Below are positions 1-5,505 of a stretch of DNA of 16,759 nt, piece after piece. The position numbers and the translations under genes were made by a program. The stretch spans positions 1 through 16,759 of the forward strand of contig CALANC010000382.1 of the NCBI GenBank assembly GCA_937925895.1, in the 5' to 3' direction. Position 1 is the first letter of the stretch, and each line of letters opens with the position of its first letter. The notes under the pieces were generated by a model. The model had not been told where the DNA came from and did not search any database. It was given only the letters and a program-made list of their open reading frames with translations. The stretch comes from an uncultured Desulfobacterales bacterium (lineage in GTDB: Bacteria; Desulfobacterota; Desulfobacteria; Desulfobacterales; UBA11574).

Positions 1-159
1 ATTTTTGATCCCTTTTTTACAACCAAGCAAGCAGGAAAAGGCACTGGATTGGGCTTATCCATTGTCTACGGTATTGTAAAAAATCATAAAGGAGACATTC
101 TAATAGACAGTACCGTGGGAGAAGGGAGTACATCTATCGTGACCATTCCGACGATATAG
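1..159 (+). CDS. Sensor histidine kinase, C-terminal ATPase end only (5' truncated by window)
   Basis: This is the last 52 codons of a gene that begins before the window, open from base 1 and stopping at TAG 157-159. The peptide starts IFDPFFTTK and continues through a GTGLGLS block, which are the F and G2 boxes of the HATPase_c (GHKL) domain of histidine kinases. It therefore supplies the ATP-lid part of the autokinase. Only 28 nt separate its stop from the ATG of the sigma-54 response regulator at 188, so the two are very likely co-transcribed and form a cognate kinase/regulator pair. The sensor and dimerisation parts lie outside the window, so nothing can be said about the signal or membrane topology. 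Its end resembles that of the kinase at 3931-5487, which also has IFDPFF and GLGLS boxes, but the downstream sequences differ. Confidence 0.9.
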   Translation: MFDPFFTTKQAGKGTGLGLSIVYGIVKNHKGDILIDSTVGEGSTSIVTIPTI

Positions 160-176
160 CTTTAAGAAAATGCCCT

Positions 177-181
177 GGAGG
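177..181 (+). promoter_or_regulatory. Ribosome binding site that fixes the start at 188
   Basis: GGAGG lies 6 nt upstream of the ATG at 188. An in-frame ATG at 170 lies upstream of this site and has no comparable site of its own. The protein therefore most likely begins MDKKMSV, just ahead of the receiver fold. Confidence 0.7.
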
Positions 182-187
182 AAGGCT

Positions 188-1543
188 ATGGACAAAAAAA
201 TGAGCGTTATGGTTGTGGATGACGAGGAAATTGTAAGGGAATCTTTTTTTCACTGGTTCCAAAAGTACGGCCATATGGTGGAAACCGCATCGTCGGGATT
301 TGAAGCTCTGGAGAAGCTGGAAAAGAATCCCTTTCAGGTGATGTTTGTGGACATCAAGATGCCGGGGATGGATGGTATAGAACTGCTGGAAAAAGTAAAG
401 CAGGAATATCCGGATACTATTGTGATTATTATCACCGCGTACGGGTCGATTGAGTCGGCCGTTAAGGCCATGCGTATCGGGGCCAGCGACTACCTGCTCA
501 AACCGTTCAAAACGGATCAACTCTCCTTGGTCATGGAAAGAATATCGCAGCAAGAAAAACTTGTATCCGAATACAAATATCTAAAGGGACGTTTGGAAAA
601 AATTACCCGTTTCGAAAACATTATCGGCCAATCCGCGGCCATTGAAAGAGTTTTCAGTATTATTCCGGAAGTTGCCCAGAGTAACAGTTCCATTTTACTG
701 GTGGGAGAAACCGGAACCGGCAAGGAGTTGGTCGCTAAAGCAATCCACGCCAAAAGCCACCGATGCCATCTTCCTTTTATTCCCATTAATTGCGGCTCGA
801 TTCCGGACAGCCTCCTGGAGAGCGAGCTTTTTGGCCATCAAAAAGGAGCTTTTACCGGCGCCACCCATGCTCGCAAAGGTTTCTTGGAAGTCGTTTCCGG
901 GGGAACTCTGTTTCTGGATGAAGTTGGTGAAATCAGCCCTAAAATGCAGGTCGATCTCCTGCGTGTGCTGGAAGAAAAAAAGATAACTAGTATCGGCAGT
1001 AGGGAGCCGGTTGACATCGATTTCCGACTCATCTCTGCAACCCGGCAGGACCTGGAGAGAGGAATTGCAGACGGCACATTCAGAGAAGACTTTTATTATC
1101 GCATAAACGTCATTAAAATCGAGATTCCTCCGCTAAGAGACAGAAAAGAAGACATTCCTATTCTCCTGGAGCACTTTATCGAAAAGTACAGTCATGAAAC
1201 CACCTCCCAAATTGATCGCGCCACACCCAAAGCCTTGGAATTCTTGAAACAATACGATTGGCCAGGAAATGTCAGAGAATTGGAGAATGCCGTTGAAAGG
1301 GCGGTGGTCCTCTCCAAATCCCGAACGCTGGGAGCGGAGGATTTTTCTTTCCTGCAGTCCCCAACCCCTGCGCTTTCAAGTCCTCTTTCTCTGCGTGATA
1401 TGGAAAAGAGATATATCCAACAGCTTCTGGAAGAAAACCAATGGAATGTTTCCAAAACAGCCAAGGTTTTGGAAATTAACCGCGTAACGCTGCACAAAAT
1501 GATAAATAGATATAAATTAGAAAGACCAGCAGAGACGAAATAA
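188..1543 (+). CDS. Sigma-54-dependent response regulator (NtrC/AtoC type: REC, AAA+, Fis-type HTH)
   Basis: This is a 451-residue bacterial enhancer-binding protein of usual length and domain order. The receiver domain spans about residues 5-120, with acidic pocket D11-D12, phosphoacceptor D55 in a DIKMPGMDG loop, T83 and K105. The AAA+ domain (about 144-375) has Walker A GETGTGKE (173-180), the sigma-54-contacting GAFTGA loop (220-225) and Walker B GGTLFLDE (238-245). A Fis-family helix-turn-helix lies at the C-terminus. By family knowledge, phosphorylation drives hexamer assembly and ATP-dependent opening of sigma-54 promoters. The partner is probably the kinase whose tail lies just upstream. 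A clear target in the same window is the -24/-12 promoter at 3609-3623; that link is inference. Its receiver is strikingly similar to the one embedded in the HdrA protein at 5492-8941. It is an activator, not a repressor, because GAFTGA is intact. Confidence 0.95.
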   Translation: MDKKMSVMVVDDEEIVRESFFHWFQKYGHMVETASSGFEALEKLEKNPFQVMFVDIKMPGMDGIELLEKVKQEYPDTIVIIITAYGSIESAVKAMRIGASDYLLKPFKTDQLSLVMERISQQEKLVSEYKYLKGRLEKITRFENIIGQSAAIERVFSIIPEVAQSNSSILLVGETGTGKELVAKAIHAKSHRCHLPFIPINCGSIPDSLLESELFGHQKGAFTGATHARKGFLEVVSGGTLFLDEVGEISPKMQVDLLRVLEEKKITSIGSREPVDIDFRLISATRQDLERGIADGTFREDFYYRINVIKIEIPPLRDRKEDIPILLEHFIEKYSHETTSQIDRATPKALEFLKQYDWPGNVRELENAVERAVVLSKSRTLGAEDFSFLQSPTPALSSPLSLRDMEKRYIQQLLEENQWNVSKTAKVLEINRVTLHKMINRYKLERPAETK

Positions 1544-1558
1544 TTCGGAGAAACTCAA

Positions 1559-1641
1559 GCCTTCCTGCTCATTGAGCAAGACCTCTGAAAAACGTTCAAT
1601 TTTGTTCAAGGTCAAGGAAGGCGATCCGCCTGAGGCGGATT
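1559..1641. repeat. Intergenic cluster of nested inverted repeats
   Basis: The spacer between the sigma-54 regulator and the protease gene is rich in symmetry. An outer pair, GCCTTCCT (1559-1566) and AGGAAGGC (1615-1622), encloses the dyad TGCTCA-T-TGAGCA (1566-1578) and a GTTCAA direct repeat around 1594-1609. Directly after it is a perfect 7-bp stem with a 3-nt loop, ATCCGCC-TGA-GGCGGAT (1624-1640). No T-run follows, so it is not a classical intrinsic terminator, though it could slow or stop transcription from the upstream operon. The arrangement is like a REP or miniature palindromic element. Whether it occurs elsewhere in the genome cannot be seen here. Confidence 0.5.
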
Positions 1642-1751
1642 AACCACATGCATACATTGAATATTCCGCGGATTAAACTTTGAGCCTGACACCGAGGTTG
1701 GGCAAAAGAGGACATTTTTCAAAGGTTTTTAAAGGGATAATTGTTGACTAC

Positions 1752-2300
1752 ATGGATCAGGAGGAAAGACTCATCGGTGTGGTGCCTGTTGGAGAAGTTC
1801 CCGAAATTGCCTTAAAAGTAATTGCAGCACATATATCAGGTTATTTTAACCTCGACCCCCAAGTTTTGGCGCCTTTAGTATCTCCTGATTATGCTTTTGA
1901 TCAGAGACGCATGCAATATGATGCAGGTATCATTTTAAAGACCCTTGAATCCATGACCTTTAGCGATTTTGAAAAAGTCGTTGCGGTTTTGAACCTGGAT
2001 CTTTTTGTTCCCATCTTTGCTCATGTCTTCGGTGAAGCAAGACAGGGCGGGAAATTCGCCCTTGTCTCGCTTTACCGGTTAGGAAAAAATCCCGAAGACC
2101 TTTCCTCTCCTTCTCCTCTGATGTATGAAAGGGCGGCCAAAGTAGCCTTACATGAACTGGGACATCTATTCAATCTTTACCACTGTGAACGACAACGGTG
2201 CCTGATGCACTTTTCGGGCGGGCTTGAAAGTTTGGATCAGACACCGCTGAATCTTTGCAGATACTGCTCGGCGGATTACAAGTATTATCTCTCTCGATGA
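1752..2300 (+). CDS. amzA: Archaemetzincin-type zinc metalloprotease
   Basis: This 182-residue protein carries the archaemetzincin signature. The zinc site is HELGHLFNLYH (H134, E135, H138, H144), followed at once by C145, then C150, M152 and a CRYC pair (C169, C172). This gives the HExxHxxxxxHC-x4-C-x-M-x16-C-x2-C pattern that binds one catalytic and one structural zinc. The family is thought to hydrolyse peptides in the cytoplasm; bacterial physiological substrates are unknown. No signal peptide or membrane segment is visible. The usual Gly at the eighth motif position is Asn here. The ATG at 1752 was chosen because IGVVPVGEVP after it matches the usual first beta-strand of the family. A TTG at 1680 would add 24 residues, and neither start has a strong ribosome site. 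It converges on the gene at 2311-3255 with only 10 nt between stops, and its link to the electron-transfer genes is unclear. Confidence 0.85.
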   Translation: MDQEERLIGVVPVGEVPEIALKVIAAHISGYFNLDPQVLAPLVSPDYAFDQRRMQYDAGIILKTLESMTFSDFEKVVAVLNLDLFVPIFAHVFGEARQGGKFALVSLYRLGKNPEDLSSPSPLMYERAAKVALHELGHLFNLYHCERQRCLMHFSGGLESLDQTPLNLCRYCSADYKYYLSR

Positions 2301-2310
2301 TATAGGCTAT

Positions 2311-3255
2311 TTACTTAATCTGTTCGGTTCTGAGAAAAGTTTTCGCCAGTTGATCCCAACCGAGTTCCGGGAATGTACCGAAAACATCACTGATGGGCTG
2401 GGCACCGGTGGCCGCCAACCGTTCGTACTCCGGGCCCATGAGATTCAACAGCCTCTGGGCTTCTTGCTCCATCCACTTCATACTTTCACTGTTATAAAAC
2501 AATCCTCTTAAATTTCTTTTGGGCATATCTGGCTCCAGAATGCAGAGCCAACCCTCATGATAAGGGTCCTCATGGAGGATCTCAGGATGCTCACGGGCTT
2601 TATGATTGACAGCCAAAACCGTGCCGGATACCGGGGAAAGGGAGGCAGCCTTGTGGCTGTCGCGACCGAAAGTCAAGCCGGCTTGGTTTTTTTTCAAAGT
2701 CGATCCCAGCGGCGGCAGCGCTAGATATTGAAGTGAGCCGAAGAGCTTGACGACAAAATCATCGAATCCGATCCGCACGCGTCCGCCGTGATCGAAACGG
2801 ACCCAAGAGTGTCCCAGATGATAATAATAGCCTTTAGCCATTTTATAACCCGAAGCCAGTGTATAGCTCGGCTGCTCGATGACTTGCGCAAGATCATATT
2901 CGTCCATCATCTGATCAAAGGAACAGTGATAGCATTCATAGTTCATCGGACAGATCTTGGGTGCATCAATACGGCCGGTCAGGGAATGCCTGCAGGGCCG
3001 TTCGGCACCCTGAAAGTGAGTTTTCAAATGCTCAACCCATCCGGGTTCTCGCGATTCGGTTGGAGCAGGTTCTCCGGAACCCATAGCTCGCTGCATCCCT
3101 AAATCGAATGGACAGTTGTAGCAGTCATACACATTGTCACACAGCCGGTAGTTGATAACCCCTGCTTTCATCCAAATGCATTCCTCCTCAACCACCTGGA
3201 ATCCGACAACGCGTTTCTTTTTCTGCGTCTTCTTGGTCTTTTCTTTTTTACTCAT
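2311..3255 (-). CDS. GcvH-like lipoyl-domain protein with two N-terminal cysteine modules
   Basis: This 314-residue protein has three parts. After a lysine-rich start it has two cysteine modules: C26, C39, C45, C48 (ending YDCYNCPFD) and C88, C102, C108, C111 (ending YECYHCSFD). Both look suited to bind a metal or FeS cluster. Residues about 143-270 match glycine cleavage H protein, including HLGHSWVRF, SPVSGTV and the PYHEGWLC turn. The lipoyl-acceptor lysine is kept as K202 in SHKAASLSPVSG. No glycine cleavage P or T genes are nearby, so it probably is not a standard H protein. Lipoate-binding GcvH-like proteins (LbpA) serve Hdr-like complexes in sulfur oxidisers, so a role as a thiol/dithiolane carrier for the adjacent Hdr system is a reasonable inference. 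A near-consensus ribosome site AAGGAGGTG (3261-3269) sits 5 nt before the ATG. It follows the 67-residue gene by 90 nt, probably under the same sigma-54 promoter. Confidence 0.8.
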   Translation of the reverse strand: MSKKEKTKKTQKKKRVVGFQVVEEECIWMKAGVINYRLCDNVYDCYNCPFDLGMQRAMGSGEPAPTESREPGWVEHLKTHFQGAERPCRHSLTGRIDAPKICPMNYECYHCSFDQMMDEYDLAQVIEQPSYTLASGYKMAKGYYYHLGHSWVRFDHGGRVRIGFDDFVVKLFGSLQYLALPPLGSTLKKNQAGLTFGRDSHKAASLSPVSGTVLAVNHKAREHPEILHEDPYHEGWLCILEPDMPKRNLRGLFYNSESMKWMEQEAQRLLNLMGPEYERLAATGAQPISDVFGTFPELGWDQLAKTFLRTEQIK

Positions 3256-3345
3256 TTAGACACCTCCTTACTATTGATGATTCCCAAGACAATTCAGGAT
3301 GAGTTTTTTTCTATCTTTATAAAATTGGTATGATAGTTGTAAGTT

Positions 3346-3549
3346 TTAGTTATAGTATCGGGGTGCAAGCTCATATTCGTCCATCATCTGGTCAAAGGCA
3401 CAGTGAAAACATTCATAGCTCAACGGGCAGATCTTGGGAGCATCAATACGTCCTGTCAGAACATGACGACAGAGCCGCTCGGCACCCTGAAAGTGAGTTT
3501 TAACATACTCAACCCAACCGGGCTCCTCGCGTTTTTCTATTTGAATCAT
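3346..3549 (-). CDS. Small four-cysteine protein, free copy of the cysteine module of the GcvH-like protein
   Basis: This is a 67-residue protein starting MIQIEKREEPGW. About 45 of 56 aligned residues are identical to residues 69-124 of the neighbouring 314-residue protein, including GRIDAPKICP and FDQMMDEY, and four cysteines are kept in a C-x13-C-x5-C-x2-C pattern. It stops right after the module and has no lipoyl domain. The DNA is also clearly related, so it is a tandem partial duplication. It looks like a functional gene, not debris: AGGAGG (3555-3560) lies 5 nt before its ATG, its key residues are intact, and the perfect sigma-54 promoter is 60 nt upstream. The longer open frame upstream of this ATG runs through the promoter and is not coding. 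Function is unknown; it may bind a metal or FeS cluster, or act as a partner or competitor of the larger protein. Confidence 0.75.
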   Translation of the reverse strand: MIQIEKREEPGWVEYVKTHFQGAERLCRHVLTGRIDAPKICPLSYECFHCAFDQMMDEYELAPRYYN

Positions 3550-3608
3550 TTTGGCCTCCTCTTGTTTCGTCTCACCAAAAAAATAGTCTTGTGTTGTCTT
3601 TTGTATTT

Positions 3609-3623
3609 GCAATGGGGGTGCCA
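3609..3623 (-). promoter_or_regulatory. Sigma-54 (-24/-12) promoter
   Basis: On the - strand the sequence reads TTTTGGCACCCCCATTGCAA. It contains TGGCAC, a 5-nt spacer and TTGC, an exact match to the TGGCAC-N5-TTGC core with the required GG to GC spacing. The expected transcript start is near 3597, about 48 nt before the ATG at 3549 and upstream of its ribosome site. It would drive the 67-residue gene and then the lipoyl-domain gene. The sigma-54 activator at 188-1543 is the obvious candidate regulator. Confidence 0.85.
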
Positions 3624-3682
3624 AAAGAAATATGACCGGGGAAAAAATTTCTATGCTGCTTAATTTATTAAATATTATTAAG

Positions 3683-3696
3683 TTGATTTCTATCAG
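3683..3696. promoter_or_regulatory. Possible FNR/CRP-family operator
   Basis: TTGAT-TTCT-ATCAG matches the FNR half-site dyad TTGAT-N4-ATCAA at 9 of 10 positions. It lies about 60 bp upstream of the -24 element of the leftward sigma-54 promoter and about 235 bp before the rightward kinase. A single short dyad in AT-rich DNA can arise by chance. Confidence 0.35.
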
Positions 3697-3810
3697 CATG
3701 CGGGAAAAGGTGATGTATATAAATGGTCGGCATGATTAAATTGGCTACACTTTGGAGGGAAATGGTGAGAAAAAGCCTGAATTCTGAATAATATCAGTCT
3801 GTTTTATAAC

Positions 3811-3842
3811 TGTAGCTTTTTATGGATCGGTTGTAGCTTTTT
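3811..3842. repeat. Two 11-bp direct repeats 21 bp apart
   Basis: TGTAGCTTTTT occurs at 3811-3821 and again at 3832-3842. The 21-bp period is two helical turns, so both copies face the same side of the DNA. They lie about 190-220 bp upstream of the -24 element at 3609-3623, a normal distance for activator sites of sigma-54 promoters, and about 90-120 bp upstream of the kinase start. They may be a binding site for either gene set. Confidence 0.5.
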
Positions 3843-3878
3843 TTTACACAATTAAAACAAAATCGTTGGACTCTCTTC

Positions 3879-3906
3879 TTGAGGTATTATATGAATATGT
3901 TATACA
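3879..3906 (+). promoter_or_regulatory. Possible sigma-70 promoter for the REC-PAS kinase
   Basis: TTGAGG (3879-3884), a 16-nt spacer and TATACA (3901-3906) resemble -35 and -10 boxes, four of six matches each. A transcript would start close to the ribosome site AAGGA (3919-3923). The match is weak and the DNA is AT-rich. Confidence 0.3.
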
Positions 3907-3930
3907 AATTTAATTCAAAAGGACCTGTTG

Positions 3931-5487
3931 ATGAACAAAATAAAGGAATGGAGCGTACTTTTTATAGACGATGACGAAGGAATTCGGAAAGTCATCTCCA
4001 TTGCCTTAGAGGATGCCGGATATAAAATGCTGACTGCAGCCGATGGGGAACAAGGAATCGAGTTGTGCAAGAAGCATTCTCCCCACATTATCATCACCGA
4101 TATTCGCATGCCCGGCATGGACGGAATTGAAGTTTTAAAATCCATCAAACAGACGGATCCGGATAAAGAAGTGATTGTGGTCACCGGCTATGGGGAAATC
4201 GATTACGCTATACAGGCACTTCAGCTGGACGCTTCGGATTTTATCACCAAACCGATAACCGACGCGGCTCTTTATGTTGCCCTCGAGCGCGCCAAGCAGC
4301 GCTACAATACCCGTAAAGAACTTGGAGATTACACCGCTTTGATAGAGGAAAGATGGATGAGTACGGCGGAAGAGCTCGCCAACCTTATTAATTCCCAAGA
4401 AAAACTCATAGAAAGTTCCATTGATGGAATCGCCGGATGTGATAAAGACGGGAAACTCATCGTTTTTAACACGAGCATGGAACAGATGGTAGGGTATAAG
4501 CGCAAGCGTGTAATTGGAAAAAAATTCCTGTCTGAATTCTTTTCCAAAGATAATTGGGAAACATTAGAGGAAAAGCTGTACAGCCCGGACTATGGTGGAA
4601 AGAATCAGCTGCTTTTATATGAAACGAATTTAATATCTAAAGCAGGAATAGAAATCCCTGTCCAGCTTTCAGCAACCTCACTTGACCGTGAAGATGAAGA
4701 AATCGGCGTTGTGGGATTCTTCCGGGATTTGAGAAAAATAAGAAGCCTGGAGCAAGAGTTCGCGGATCAGACCCGATTGTTGCACCAGGATAAAATGATA
4801 TCCTTGGGCAAACTCTCTGCTAGCGTTGTTCACGAAATTAATAATCCCCTTACCGGTGTTCTGAACTATATTCGTCTCATGATTAAAATCCTAAACCGTG
4901 ATTCCTTTTCGGCAGAACAAATACAAAAGTTCAATAGATATCTGGAGTTAATGGAAAGTGAGGTGAGTCACTGCTCCACCATCGTCTCCAGCCTGCTGGC
5001 ATTCTCCAGAAAATCCGAATTGGAGTTTGGGAACGTAAACCTAAATGATCTTTTGAAAAAATGTATGATGTTGAGCGACCACAAACTGACCCTGCAGAAC
5101 ATTCAAATCAAAACCGCTTTGAATTCTGAGATGCCACAAATAACAGGCGACTTTAACCAACTTCAGCAATGCATTCTCAATCTCATTTTCAACGCTGCCG
5201 ATGCCATGCCAGATGGAGGGCTTCTCACCATAGAAAGCGCTTTTAACCCTGAGAAAGAATTGATCCAGATAATGGTGGCGGATACCGGTAGCGGTATCAC
5301 TAAAAACGATCTTCCTAAAATTTTTGATCCTTTTTTTAGCACCAAAGAAGAGGGTCAAGGGCTGGGGCTCGGCCTTTCCGTGGCCTACGGTATTATTTCC
5401 CGACACAAAGGGGTTATTGAAGCGAAAAGTGAATCGGGCAAGTGGACTGTTTTAACTATTACCCTTCCTGTTAACCCTCAATCGTAA
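3931..5487 (+). CDS. Cytoplasmic hybrid sensor kinase: REC, PAS, HisKA, HATPase_c
   Basis: This is a 518-residue kinase with no membrane segment. Receiver domain: residues 8-120, with D13-D15 acidic pocket, phosphoacceptor D57 in DIRMPGMDG, T85 and K107. A helical linker leads to a PAS domain at about 155-275 (GIAGCDKDGKLIVFN). The H box has H301 in VVHEINNPLTG, followed by an ATPase domain with N, G1 (DTGSG), F (IFDPFF) and G2 (GLGLGLS) boxes. An N-terminal receiver suggests it takes phosphate from, or is gated by, another kinase. The PAS domain may sense a soluble cue such as redox state, but no cofactor residues can be assigned. The ATG at 3931 is chosen over a TTG at 3928 because AAGGA (3919-3923) lies 7 nt upstream. 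Its stop is 4 nt from the stop of the receiver-bearing HdrA gene on the other strand, which makes that protein a candidate phosphotransfer partner by proximity only. Confidence 0.93.
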   Translation: MNKIKEWSVLFIDDDEGIRKVISIALEDAGYKMLTAADGEQGIELCKKHSPHIIITDIRMPGMDGIEVLKSIKQTDPDKEVIVVTGYGEIDYAIQALQLDASDFITKPITDAALYVALERAKQRYNTRKELGDYTALIEERWMSTAEELANLINSQEKLIESSIDGIAGCDKDGKLIVFNTSMEQMVGYKRKRVIGKKFLSEFFSKDNWETLEEKLYSPDYGGKNQLLLYETNLISKAGIEIPVQLSATSLDREDEEIGVVGFFRDLRKIRSLEQEFADQTRLLHQDKMISLGKLSASVVHEINNPLTGVLNYIRLMIKILNRDSFSAEQIQKFNRYLELMESEVSHCSTIVSSLLAFSRKSELEFGNVNLNDLLKKCMMLSDHKLTLQNIQIKTALNSEMPQITGDFNQLQQCILNLIFNAADAMPDGGLLTIESAFNPEKELIQIMVADTGSGITKNDLPKIFDPFFSTKEEGQGLGLGLSVAYGIISRHKGVIEAKSESGKWTVLTITLPVNPQS

Positions 5488-5505
5488 GGAACTAACCCGT
5501 TCCTT
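5486..5505. terminator. Short hairpin over two convergent stop codons
   Basis: AAGGAAC (5486-5492), a 6-nt loop and GTTCCTT (5499-5505) form a perfect 7-bp stem. It overlaps the end of the kinase (stop 5485-5487) and the end of the double HdrA gene (stop 5492-5494 on the - strand). Being symmetric, it could act in both directions. There is no strong T-run on either side, so termination is only a possibility. Confidence 0.35.

Larger units (their letters stand above)
3550..3930. other. 381-bp divergent intergenic control region
   Basis: This AT-rich spacer separates the - strand cysteine-module/lipoyl genes from the + strand kinase. I see no credible gene in it. It holds a sigma-54 promoter facing left (3609-3623), an FNR-like dyad (3683-3696), two direct repeats (3811-3842) and a possible sigma-70 promoter facing the kinase (3879-3906). 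This is the densest regulatory stretch in the window. Confidence 0.7.

Noticed and set aside
3550..3699. Longer 117-residue reading of the small cysteine gene
   Set aside because: The extra 50 codons run through the sigma-54 promoter and the ribosome site of the real start, and they have no similarity to the paralogous module.
3739..3756. Second sigma-54-like promoter on the + strand (TTGGCTACACTTTGG)
   Set aside because: The spacing between the GG and the downstream TTG is one base short and the GC of the -12 element is missing.
3866..3883. Sigma-54-like promoter before the REC-PAS kinase (TTGGACTCTCTTCTTGAGG)
   Set aside because: The -12 element has the right TTG trinucleotide, but GC is replaced by GA and the -24 half lacks GGC.
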